Origin: an uncultured Christensenella sp.
GTDB taxonomy: Bacteria; Bacillota; Clostridia; Christensenellales; Borkfalkiaceae
Assembly (NCBI GenBank): GCA_910583545.1
Contig: CAJTXM010000023.1
Coordinates: forward strand, 1 to 13,327
DNA: 13,327 nt
Direction: 5' to 3'
Under the pieces are notes generated by a model. That model had not been told where the DNA came from. It did not search any database and saw only the letters and a program-made list of their open reading frames with translations. The translations under genes and the position numbers were made by a program. Shown in pieces: positions 1 to 6,353 of the stretch (its first letter is position 1; every line of letters begins with the position of its first letter).

Positions 1-1016
1 AGCATCGCGTCGCCGAAGGAGAAAAAACGATACCGCTCATTAACCGCGGTTTTATAAACGTTAAGAATCTCCTCTCTTCCGCACATTGCCGCAACAAGCA
101 TTATGAGCGTGCTTTCGGGGAGATGGAAATTCGTTATCAATGCGTCGACGCACTTGAATTTATACGGAGGATATATAAAAATCTGTGTGTTTCCGCTGCA
201 CTCTTTTAAGTTTCCGTTTTCATCGCAGGCGCTTTCAAGCGTTCTTACGGAAGTCGTTCCTACGGCGATTATACGCCTGCCATCACGCTTTGCTCTGTTT
301 ATGATCTCTGCCGACTGAGCGTTTACTTCATAGTATTCGGAGTGCATTTTGTGGTCGGTGATTATATCTTCTTTGACTGGACGGAACGTGCCGAGCCCGA
401 CGTGAAGCAAAACCTCCGCAACTTCCACTCCCATATCTTTTATGGTTTTTAAAAGTTCGGGAGTAAAATGAAGCCCTGCCGTCGGCGCCGCCGCCGAGCC
501 GTCGCGCTTTGCGTACACCGTCTGATATCTGTTTTTATCTTCGAGCTTTTTCTTTATATACGGCGGAAGAGGCATATTGCCTGCTTCGTCTAAAATTTCT
601 TCAAATACGCCGTCGTAAATAAACCTGACTATCCTCTCGCCGCTGTCGGTTATTCCCTCAACTTCGAGAGACAGCCTGTCGTTGACGGAAAGCTTTGTAC
701 CGATACGGCATTTTTTGCCCGGTTTTACGAGAGTCTGCCACCGGTCTTTATCCTCCCTTTTCAGCAAGAGAACTTCAACCGCACCGCCGTTTGCGGTATG
801 AGCATACAGTCTTGCAGGTAAAACTTTGGTATTGTTGACGACGAGAACGTCGCCCCTTTTCAGATATTCGGTTACGTCCTTGAATACCCTGTGTTCCATC
901 TCTCCCGTCGCCCTGTTATAGACTAAAAGTCTTGACGAATCGCGGGGTTCGGCAGGCGTCTGAGCGATAAGCTCTTCTGGCAAATCGTAATAAAAGTCAC
1001 TTTTCAAGTATTTCAT
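1..1016 (-). CDS. queA: QueA, S-adenosylmethionine:tRNA ribosyltransferase-isomerase (3' end cut by window)
   Basis: This enzyme transfers and isomerises the ribosyl group of S-adenosylmethionine onto preQ1 in the wobble position of GUN-anticodon tRNAs, giving epoxyqueuosine in the cytoplasm. The start is ATG at 1014-1016, giving MKYLKSDFYYDLP, the family's usual N-terminus. The frame stays open for 338 codons to the window edge. Family hallmarks are visible: an NNTKV segment near residue 60, PTAGLHFT around residues 160-170, DALITNFHLPES near residue 290 and a final FFSFGDAM. B. subtilis QueA is, from memory, slightly over 340 residues, so only a few C-terminal residues should be missing. 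It lies 37 bp downstream of ruvB and is probably the next gene of the same transcript; tgt often follows in Firmicutes but would be outside this window. The ribosome binding site is weak. Identification is based on conserved motifs and synteny. Confidence 0.96.
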   Translation of the reverse strand, partial: MKYLKSDFYYDLPEELIAQTPAEPRDSSRLLVYNRATGEMEHRVFKDVTEYLKRGDVLVVNNTKVLPARLYAHTANGGAVEVLLLKREDKDRWQTLVKPGKKCRIGTKLSVNDRLSLEVEGITDSGERIVRFIYDGVFEEILDEAGNMPLPPYIKKKLEDKNRYQTVYAKRDGSAAAPTAGLHFTPELLKTIKDMGVEVAEVLLHVGLGTFRPVKEDIITDHKMHSEYYEVNAQSAEIINRAKRDGRRIIAVGTTSVRTLESACDENGNLKECSGNTQIFIYPPYKFKCVDALITNFHLPESTLIMLVAAMCGREEILNVYKTAVNERYRFFSFGDAM

Positions 1017-1053
1017 AATAATAATTTTCGTCTCGGTTACAGAATACAGTGAG

Positions 1054-2118
1054 TTAATCTTTATCGAAGAGCGATAGCTGGGACTGCTGTTTTTCGGTCA
1101 GTTTATAGCCGAGATGTTCGTAGCCGCCCCTTAAAATCATTCTGCCCCTCGGCGTTCTTGCAATGAAGCCGAGCTGCAAAAGATACGGTTCGTATACGTC
1201 CTCTATCGTGCCTGCGTCTTCGTTGATTGTTGCGGCAAGCGTTTCGAGCCCGACGGGTTTTCCGTCAAATTTTTCTATCATTGCTCTTAAAAGGCTTCTG
1301 TCGATTTCGTCTAAACCCAGAGAGTCTATCTCCATTTTGCCGAGCGCGAATTTCGCGTCCTTTACCGTGACGGAGGGATTTCCGCTCATCGTCGAAAAAT
1401 CCCTGACTCTCTTTAAAAGTCTGTTTGCAATTCTCGGCGTACCGCGCGAACGGCGCGCAATTTCTTCCGCGGCGTCTTCATCCGCCTGTATATTCAAAGT
1501 CTTTGCACTGCGCAGGACTATGTCTTTGAGTTCGGCCGGCGTGTACATCTCCAGACGGCAGATTATGCCGAATCTGTCCCTCAAAGGGTTGGCTATCATA
1601 CCCGCCCTCGTGGTTGCGCCTATCAAAGTGAACTTCTTTAACGAAAAGCGGATATTCCTCGCGCTCGGACCTTTACCTACGATGATATCGAGTGCGTAAT
1701 CCTCCATAGCCGAATACAGAATTTCCTCGACGCTGTGGTTGAGACGGTGAATTTCGTCGATAAAGAGAATATCGCCTTCGTTAAGGTTGGTGAGAATTGC
1801 CGCAAGGTCGCCGCTGCGCTCGATTGCAGGCGCGCTCGTCATTTTGAGCTGGCCGTTCATTTCGTTTGCGATAATGTGGGCAAGCGTAGTTTTACCGAGT
1901 CCGGGCGCGCCGTATAAAAGGACGTGTTCGAGAACCTCGCCCCTCTTTTTTGCGGCGTTCATATATACTTTTAAATTTTCTTTGACTTTGCTCTGTCCGA
2001 CGTAAGCGTCGAGCGTCTTCGGGCGCAGGACGTTTTCTTCAACGTCGTATTCGCCCTTGGTGCTCTTTACAAGCCTGTCGTCAGACGAGTCAAATTCTTC
2101 CTCGTCGTCGTAAAACAT
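1054..2118 (-). CDS. ruvB: RuvB, Holliday junction branch-migration ATPase
   Basis: RuvB is the AAA+ motor that, as hexamers flanking a RuvA tetramer, pumps DNA through Holliday junctions during recombinational repair. The 354-residue protein shows Walker A (GAPGLGKTT, residues 70-78), Walker B (ILFIDE, 117-122) followed by IHRL, and a GATTRAG segment with the NPLRDRFG region typical of RuvB. The C-terminal winged-helix part contains RTPRGR, a DNA-binding signature. The N-terminal 25 residues are acidic (FYDDEEEFDSSDD) and somewhat longer than in many homologues, but LRPKTLDAYVGQ follows as expected. The start ATG has a good ribosome binding site (AAGGGG, about 6 nt upstream). It follows ruvA with a 12-bp gap, so the two are co-transcribed and probably translated together. 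Confidence 0.98.
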   Translation of the reverse strand: MFYDDEEEFDSSDDRLVKSTKGEYDVEENVLRPKTLDAYVGQSKVKENLKVYMNAAKKRGEVLEHVLLYGAPGLGKTTLAHIIANEMNGQLKMTSAPAIERSGDLAAILTNLNEGDILFIDEIHRLNHSVEEILYSAMEDYALDIIVGKGPSARNIRFSLKKFTLIGATTRAGMIANPLRDRFGIICRLEMYTPAELKDIVLRSAKTLNIQADEDAAEEIARRSRGTPRIANRLLKRVRDFSTMSGNPSVTVKDAKFALGKMEIDSLGLDEIDRSLLRAMIEKFDGKPVGLETLAATINEDAGTIEDVYEPYLLQLGFIARTPRGRMILRGGYEHLGYKLTEKQQSQLSLFDKD

Positions 2119-2130
2119 CTTTACCCCTTT

Positions 2131-2721
2131 TTACATACTTTTAAGCGCTGTTCCGATAATCTCTTCGATAGTATCCGCGCCCTGCGCGCGCGCTTTTGCA
2201 ATAGCTCTTTCGCTCTCCGCGCGGGTGAAGCCGAGCGTCATCAGCGCGACGACGGCGTCCTCGTCGCCGTGGGATACGGCTATTACCGGCGCGCCCTTGA
2301 CGGAACCCGATACGGACGGTGCAGACACCTTTTCCCTAAGTTCTAAAATTATGCGCTCAGCCGTCTTTTTGCCTAAGCCTTTGACCTGAGAAAGACGGGC
2401 GACGTCCGAAGTTGCGATAGCCGCCGCAAGATCCGCCGCGTTAAGTCCCGATAATACCGAAATACCCGATTTGGGACCGACGCCGGAAACGGTGATTAAT
2501 TTTAAAAACATATTTTTCTCTTCCTGCGAAGAAAACCCGTACAGCGCGGTGCCGTTTTCACTGACCTGCAAATACGTGTACAGCGCGCCTTCGCTCTTTC
2601 CCGAAAGAAGGGAAAAAGCCGAATACGAACAAATTATTTCAAAACCTATTCCGCCGGCAGTTTCTATAAGAACGCTGTCCGGCGAGACGTTCAGAATTTT
2701 ACCTTTTACATAACCTATCAT
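2131..2721 (-). CDS. ruvA: RuvA, Holliday junction DNA-binding subunit
   Basis: RuvA tetramers bind four-way junctions and recruit RuvB rings. The 196-residue length is normal. The order of parts is as expected: an N-terminal OB-fold beginning MIGYVKGKI, two helix-hairpin-helix motifs (VSGVGPKSG near residue 80 and VKGLGKKTAERI near residue 115), a flexible linker, and a C-terminal three-helix RuvB-contacting domain (DAVVALMTLGFTRAESERAI, ending LKSM). It lies 19 bp downstream of ruvC and 12 bp upstream of ruvB. The ribosome binding site is poor, only CGGTG about 6 nt before the ATG, so initiation may depend on coupling to ruvC translation. The start is fixed by the conserved N-terminus. Confidence 0.98.
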   Translation of the reverse strand: MIGYVKGKILNVSPDSVLIETAGGIGFEIICSYSAFSLLSGKSEGALYTYLQVSENGTALYGFSSQEEKNMFLKLITVSGVGPKSGISVLSGLNAADLAAAIATSDVARLSQVKGLGKKTAERIILELREKVSAPSVSGSVKGAPVIAVSHGDEDAVVALMTLGFTRAESERAIAKARAQGADTIEEIIGTALKSM

Positions 2722-2740
2722 ATTAACACCGAAAAGTTGA

Positions 2741-3238
2741 TTATCTTATTCCGAATAATTTTCCGAACCGCGAAGTGTGAGCGTGGCAAAGCGCGACAGC
2801 AAGCGCGTCCGCGGCGTCGTCGGGACGGGGAATTTTGCTAAGATGCAGAAGCGAAGTAACGACGTGCTGCATCTGAATTTTATCTGCCTTGCCGTAGCCC
2901 GTCAAAGACTGCTTTATCTGATTTGGCGTATACTCGTACAGCCGTCCGCAGTATTTTATGCAGGTAAGAAGCATAACGCCCCTTGCGTGAGCAACGGGAA
3001 TACCCGTCGTTATATTCTTTGAAAAAAACAGTTCCTCGACGGCTATTTCTTCGGGTTTGAATTTATTGAGTAAATTGTTTATCCCCTCTTCTATCATAGC
3101 AAGCCTCACAGGCAGGCTTTCGTCCTTGGGCGTAAGAATAACGCCGAAGTCGACGGCTCTGGTATTGTCGTTTTTTTCTTTCTCGACGACTCCGTAGCCG
3201 ACCGTTGCAAGTCCGGGGTCAAGACCTAAAATTATCAT
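2741..3238 (-). CDS. ruvC: RuvC, crossover junction endodeoxyribonuclease
   Basis: RuvC resolves Holliday junctions by paired nicks. The 165-residue protein has the RNase H-like fold signatures and the four acidic catalytic residues by alignment to E. coli RuvC: D7 (LGLDPG), E68 (VEELFF), D141 and D144 (DDAADA). It heads the ruvC-ruvA-ruvB-queA run. A very good sigma-A-type promoter (TTGACA, 17-bp spacer, TAGAAT) lies so close that transcription should start about 3 nt before the ATG, and no Shine-Dalgarno sequence is present; see the promoter entry. The start is firm because MIILGLDPG is the invariant N-terminus and no in-frame alternative fits. Confidence 0.98.
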   Translation of the reverse strand: MIILGLDPGLATVGYGVVEKEKNDNTRAVDFGVILTPKDESLPVRLAMIEEGINNLLNKFKPEEIAVEELFFSKNITTGIPVAHARGVMLLTCIKYCGRLYEYTPNQIKQSLTGYGKADKIQMQHVVTSLLHLSKIPRPDDAADALAVALCHAHTSRFGKLFGIR

Positions 3239-3247
3239 TTCTATATT

Positions 3248-3276
3248 ATTCTAAATTAATTGAGCGGTTATGTCAA
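3248..3276 (-). promoter_or_regulatory. Sigma-A-type promoter of ruvC-ruvA-ruvB-queA, nearly leaderless
   Basis: On the minus strand a perfect -35 TTGACA (3271-3276) is separated by exactly 17 bp from -10 TAGAAT (3248-3253). Only 9 nt separate the -10 from the ruvC ATG, so the predicted transcription start is near 3241, leaving an untranslated leader of about 3 nt. No ribosome binding site fits in that space, which implies leaderless initiation of ruvC. Confidence 0.7.
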
Positions 3277-3307
3277 TTAAATTAGCCCCTCGCCCGAACA
3301 GGAAACT

Positions 3308-3332
3308 CCCCCGTCGGATAATATGACGGGGG
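3308..3332 (-). terminator. Hairpin after the aminotransferase gene, possible terminator
   Basis: CCCCCGTC (3308-3315) pairs with GACGGGGG (3325-3332) across a 9-nt loop, between the aminotransferase stop and the ruvC promoter. On the minus strand the stem is followed by AGTTTCC rather than a clean T run, so intrinsic termination may be weak. It does separate two transcription units. Confidence 0.45.
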
Positions 3333-3342
3333 TAAAACATAA

Positions 3343-4512
3343 TTAAACGTAACTTTCCGCCAGAGCTTTGAACGCGGGAAGCGAGCGTTCCAACATTTCT
3401 TCCGACACACAGTAAGACAGGCGGACGTACTCCTTACAGCCGAAGCCTGCGCCGTCGACGAGAAGAATTTCAAAACTTTTCGCGCGTTCGGCAAACGACG
3501 CTCCGCATCCGTCGGGAGATTTTACAAAGAGGTAAAACGCACCGTCGGGCGGAACGAATTCAAAGCCGTATTCGCCGAGCTTGCGCATAAGAAGATCGCG
3601 GTTCTTTACATATACCGAAAAGTCGGAGGTTTGATTCGCGCACCTTTTTACAAGCTGCTGCAAAAGGCTCGGCGCACAGACGAAGCCCAACGCCCTGCCT
3701 GCGCCGCATACTCCCGCATAAACTTCATCGGCTTCTTCCATTGCAGGATTGACTGCAACATAGCCTATCCTCTCACCGGGGAGCGAAAGCGATTTGCTGT
3801 ACGAATAGCAGACAATACTGCGTTTATAATAGTTCGTAACAAACGGAATTTTTTGTCCGTTATATACAAGTTCCCTGTACGGCTCGTCGGAAATGAGATA
3901 CACGGGCTGTTTTTGGCGGGCGATAATATCGACGAGCGATTTAATAGTTTGTTCGCCGTATACCGCTCCGCTCGGATTGTTGGGCGAATTTATTATTACG
4001 GCTTTCGTGCGAGCGTTCAGTGCAGACGAGAATTTTTTCAGATCGGGCTGAAAATTTTTATCCGAAGGGACGACGACAAGCTTACCGCCGGCGTGCTCGC
4101 AGAACACCTTGTATTCGGGGAAGAAAGGCGAAAAGACGATGACCTCGTCGCCGACGTTCAAAAGTGCGTTTAAAGTTATTGTAAGCGACGCCGAAGCTCC
4201 GCAGGTCATATAAATGAAATCAGCGTTCAAGCCTGCGCCGAAGCGGCGGTTAAGATCGTCCGCGACGGACTCTCTTACCGAAAGATCGCCCTGCGCCGAA
4301 GTGTAGCCGTGCAGCGCGACGGGATCGGAATTTTTAACGAGGTCGCTAAGCGCTTCCCTCACGCTTTCGGGCGGAGGAACGCTTGGGTTGCCTATCGAAA
4401 AATCAAAGACGTTCTCTTCTCCGATTTCCGCCTTTCTTTTTTTGCCGTATTCAAACAGTTCCCTTATGCCCGAACGAACCTGTCCGAGGCGTACGTTTTC
4501 TTTATTCAACAT
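3343..4512 (-). CDS. PLP-dependent class I/II aminotransferase
   Basis: This is a fold-type I pyridoxal-phosphate aminotransferase of the aspartate-aminotransferase superfamily; the amino acid substrate cannot be read from sequence. The 389 residues contain SPNNPSG (176-182, substrate and cofactor contacts), D209 in LISDEPYRE (contacts the pyridine nitrogen), the Schiff-base lysine K240 in SYSKSLSLPGERIGY, and a C-terminal arginine in YVRLSY (R364) that should bind the substrate carboxylate. The N-terminus, with IRELFEYGKKRKAEIGEENVFDFSIGNP spread over residues 16-43, matches a subgroup common in Clostridia. It sits between sigF and ruvC with its own promoter overlapping the start region, and no Shine-Dalgarno sequence is seen. 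The location beside spoIIA looks like neighbour conservation rather than a functional link. Confidence 0.93.
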   Translation of the reverse strand: MLNKENVRLGQVRSGIRELFEYGKKRKAEIGEENVFDFSIGNPSVPPPESVREALSDLVKNSDPVALHGYTSAQGDLSVRESVADDLNRRFGAGLNADFIYMTCGASASLTITLNALLNVGDEVIVFSPFFPEYKVFCEHAGGKLVVVPSDKNFQPDLKKFSSALNARTKAVIINSPNNPSGAVYGEQTIKSLVDIIARQKQPVYLISDEPYRELVYNGQKIPFVTNYYKRSIVCYSYSKSLSLPGERIGYVAVNPAMEEADEVYAGVCGAGRALGFVCAPSLLQQLVKRCANQTSDFSVYVKNRDLLMRKLGEYGFEFVPPDGAFYLFVKSPDGCGASFAERAKSFEILLVDGAGFGCKEYVRLSYCVSEEMLERSLPAFKALAESYV

Positions 4513-4518
4513 AGCATT

Positions 4519-4547
4519 ATAATAGCATCAGGCGCAAAAAAAGTCAA
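4519..4547 (-). promoter_or_regulatory. Promoter of the aminotransferase gene, predicted leaderless
   Basis: On the minus strand, -35 TTGACT (4542-4547) is followed by a 17-bp spacer and -10 TATTAT (4519-4524). Six bases separate the -10 from the ATG at 4512, so the predicted start site is the A of the start codon itself. No Shine-Dalgarno sequence precedes the ATG. A better-looking TATAAT overlaps at 4516-4521 but would need a 20-bp spacer and would start inside the gene. Confidence 0.55.
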
Positions 4548-4554
4548 ATAATTA

Positions 4555-4580
4555 AGCGGAGCCGTCATTCCCGCTCCGCT
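4555..4580 (-). terminator. Terminator hairpin after sigF
   Basis: AGCGGAGC (4555-4562) and GCTCCGCT (4573-4580) form a perfect 8-bp stem with a 10-nt loop immediately downstream of the sigF stop. On the minus strand it is followed by a T-rich but interrupted tract (TTAATTATTT). It ends the spoIIA operon just before the aminotransferase promoter. Confidence 0.6.
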
Positions 4581-4583
4581 CTT

Positions 4584-5309
4584 TCAGCCTGTCAGCTCTT
4601 TCCTGAAAGCTTCTATAATTTTATTTTCTATCCTCGAAACCTGCACCTGTGAAACGCCGAGCATCGAGGCGACTTCGCTCTGCGTCATATCCCTGAAATA
4701 GCGAAGCATTATGACCTTTTTCTCGCGTTCGGGCAGTCCTTCTATCGCAGTTTTCAGCTGCAGGCTTTCTACGATGTCCTCCTGTCTGTCCTCGACGGGG
4801 AGTTTATCCAAAAGCTCCTGCGTTTTCTTGTCCTTATACTCGCCCTGCGAATATATGGAAACGGGCATATGCGTCGAGCCCAGAGTGAATACCACTTCGC
4901 TTTCGGGAATTTCGAATTCTTCTGAAATTGCCTTGACGGTTGGCTGTTCGCCGTGCACCACGGAATATTCTTCGATAAAAATGTTAATGCGTTTGGCAAG
5001 ACTTTTTATCGCCCTTGAAACCTTTATACTGCCGTCGTCGCGCATAAAGCGTTTGATTTCGCCGGCTATCATAGGCACGGCGTACGTTGAAAAGCGGACG
5101 CCGAAACTTTCGTCAAAGCCCGAAATTGCCTTTAAAAGTCCCATACTTGCAAGCTGATACAGATCGTCGTACTCTACGCCTTTATTGAGATAACGCCTGA
5201 CTATACTTTTTATTAAATTGTTGTTCGCCGTCAAAAGCCGTTCTTTTGCGTCGGCGTCGCCGTCCTTTGCCTTTCGTATTAATAAATTCGTCTGTTCGAC
5301 GTCAAGCAT
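4584..5309 (-). CDS. sigF: Sigma-F, early forespore RNA polymerase sigma factor
   Basis: Sigma-F switches on the first forespore-specific genes after asymmetric division and is held inactive by SpoIIAB. The 241-residue protein has region 2 (DDLYQLASMGLLKAISGFD, then RFSTYAVPMIAGEIKRFMRDDG), a region 3 core, and region 4 with EREKKVIMLRYF and a helix-turn-helix (TQSEVASMLGVSQVQVSRIE). It lacks region 1.1, as sporulation sigmas do. Gene order spoIIAA-spoIIAB-sigF separates it from the closely related sigma-G, whose gene is not preceded by these. The ATG overlaps the spoIIAB stop by 8 nt (ATGCTTGA), implying translational coupling; GGAAG lies 9 nt upstream. A terminator hairpin follows directly. 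Confidence 0.96.
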   Translation of the reverse strand: MLDVEQTNLLIRKAKDGDADAKERLLTANNNLIKSIVRRYLNKGVEYDDLYQLASMGLLKAISGFDESFGVRFSTYAVPMIAGEIKRFMRDDGSIKVSRAIKSLAKRINIFIEEYSVVHGEQPTVKAISEEFEIPESEVVFTLGSTHMPVSIYSQGEYKDKKTQELLDKLPVEDRQEDIVESLQLKTAIEGLPEREKKVIMLRYFRDMTQSEVASMLGVSQVQVSRIENKIIEAFRKELTG

Positions 5310-5742
5310 TCTCCATTACTTCCGCTTCAAACTTTTTCGACATACTCACCACCGTACCTTCGCCCGAAACCGAGTTGACCGAAAAGCCGTCCATAAACGT
5401 TTGCATTATGGTAAAACCCATACCGGAGCGTTCGTCGGAGGGAAGCGTCGTGTAAAAGGGCTGAACCGCCTGATCGATATCGGCAATACCCTTTCCCGTA
5501 TCGCTTACCCTGATATGTAGAGTGGCGTCCTCTATCTCGCATTCAACCGTAACTATGCCTACTTCCCCCCTGTATGCGTGAACGGTACAGTTAGTGACCG
5601 CCTCCGAAACGGCGGTCTTGACGTCGGAAATATCCGAAAGCGACGGATTCAGTTCAAGACAGAAAGCCGCGACTGCGTCGCGTGCAAAAGCCTGATTCTG
5701 TGGTAATGAATAAAATTGAAGCTTTAAATAATTTTTTGTCAT
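5302..5742 (-). CDS. spoIIAB: SpoIIAB, anti-sigma-F factor and serine kinase
   Basis: SpoIIAB binds and inhibits sigma-F and phosphorylates the anti-anti-sigma factor SpoIIAA. It is a GHKL-type ATPase: the N box is SEAVTN (N51), the G1 box DTGKGI (D81) and the G2 box RSGMGFTIM (106-113). I start it at the ATG at 5740-5742, giving 146 residues beginning MTKNYLKLQF, equal in length to B. subtilis SpoIIAB and collinear with it. The frame extends upstream to a TTG at 5796 and an ATG at 5781, but neither has a ribosome binding site and the extra residues have no family counterpart. A perfect AGGAGG at 5757-5762 precedes the chosen start, though the 14-nt spacing is long. The 8-nt overlap with sigF would help keep the two proteins in balance. 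Confidence 0.95.
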   Translation of the reverse strand: MTKNYLKLQFYSLPQNQAFARDAVAAFCLELNPSLSDISDVKTAVSEAVTNCTVHAYRGEVGIVTVECEIEDATLHIRVSDTGKGIADIDQAVQPFYTTLPSDERSGMGFTIMQTFMDGFSVNSVSGEGTVVSMSKKFEAEVMENA

Positions 5743-5756
5743 ATAAAAAAGTACGA

Positions 5757-5762
5757 CCTCCT
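5757..5762 (-). promoter_or_regulatory. Ribosome binding site that sets the spoIIAB start
   Basis: AGGAGG on the minus strand lies 14 nt upstream of the ATG at 5742 and downstream of the two other in-frame starts (5781 and 5796). That excludes them and supports the 146-residue SpoIIAB. Confidence 0.65.
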
Positions 5763-5811
5763 GAAAACAATCTGAAAGCATTGACACACAGGTCAACCGT
5801 CGCCTTCAAAC

Positions 5812-6123
5812 TTATTCCGCCTTGGGAATGAGAGAATATATTCCGCTTAAATTCAAAATTTTATCGGCTGAAAAATTAGGCTTTTCTATGTACAGCGGAA
5901 CGGAAATGCGCGCCGCTTTTTTATACCTGCCAATCAAAAAACCTATACCGGTCGAATCCATAAACGCGACTTCGGACAAGTTGATTATAATTTTTCTGAC
6001 GGAAGCGTTTTCTTCGATAAGCTTATCGCATTTCACGCGCGCGGACTGCGCCGAGTATTCGTCCATTTCGCCCGATAAATTTATGTAAAGTATTTTTTCA
6101 CGCAAATATCCCGTAACGTTCAT
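5812..6123 (-). CDS. spoIIAA: SpoIIAA, anti-sigma-F factor antagonist
   Basis: SpoIIAA is a small STAS-domain protein that, when unphosphorylated, displaces sigma-F from SpoIIAB. The key sequence is FMDSTGIGFLIGRYK, with the phospho-acceptor Ser57 (numbered from the chosen start) corresponding to Ser58 of B. subtilis SpoIIAA. Two ATGs are close together (6129 and 6123). AAGGAG ends only 3 nt before the first but 9 nt before the second, so I choose 6123, giving 103 residues starting MNVTGYLREK. It is the first gene of the spoIIA operon. The 69-bp gap to spoIIAB is larger than the overlap known in B. subtilis. The phosphatase SpoIIE that reactivates it is not in the window. Confidence 0.94.
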   Translation of the reverse strand: MNVTGYLREKILYINLSGEMDEYSAQSARVKCDKLIEENASVRKIIINLSEVAFMDSTGIGFLIGRYKKAARISVPLYIEKPNFSADKILNLSGIYSLIPKAE

Positions 6124-6191
6124 AACCATAGGCTCCTTAAAAAAGGCTTATATCGATATTACTAAAATTTATGATACGGATTTTGTATGTA

Positions 6192-6219
6192 TTGATAAAA
6201 ATAGCGCGTTTTTTGTCAA
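6192..6219 (-). promoter_or_regulatory. Possible promoter of the spoIIA operon
   Basis: On the minus strand TTGACA (6214-6219) stands 16 bp from TATCAA (6192-6197). In B. subtilis this operon is read by sigma-H, but I find no convincing AGGA...GAAT sigma-H pattern in the 230-bp divergent region. This is a tentative call. Confidence 0.3.
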
Positions 6220-6283
6220 AAGCGGAAACGCATCGGGTGCACTAAGCGATAAAAATGTATAGAGAAAAATTTATCGATTAGTA

Positions 6284-6312
6284 TTGCAATTTAAGGAATA
6301 TTAATATATAAT
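6284..6312 (+). promoter_or_regulatory. Sigma-A-type promoter of the M6 protease lipoprotein gene
   Basis: TTGCAA (6284-6289), a 17-bp spacer and a perfect TATAAT (6307-6312) predict a start near 6319 and a leader of about 35 nt. An inverted repeat, CGATAAA (6247-6253) and TTTATCG (6270-6276), lies just upstream of the -35 and could be an operator. The remainder of the divergent region (6130-6280) shows only the short palindrome ATATCGATAT at 6150. Confidence 0.75.
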
Positions 6313-6353
6313 GTAATAGCTGAAAAGCAAATATTTTGTAAAAAGGAAAACCG

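Noticed and set aside
3631..4173. Long plus-strand open frame opposite the aminotransferase gene
   Set aside because: It is antisense to a conserved enzyme with intact motifs, has arginine- and cysteine-rich shadow composition and no ribosome binding site. The same applies to the plus-strand frames opposite ruvB, ruvC and sigF.
4516..4521. Perfect TATAAT as -10 of the aminotransferase promoter
   Set aside because: Spacing to TTGACT would be 20 bp and transcription would begin inside the gene. The overlapping TATTAT with a 17-bp spacer fits better.
5743..5796. Longer SpoIIAB starting at TTG 5796 or ATG 5781
   Set aside because: Neither has a ribosome binding site, and the added residues have no counterpart in the family. 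AGGAGG lies downstream of both.
6130..6260. Sigma-H promoter for spoIIA
   Set aside because: Expected from B. subtilis, but no AGGA...GAAT pattern with correct spacing was found; only a weak sigma-A-like match.
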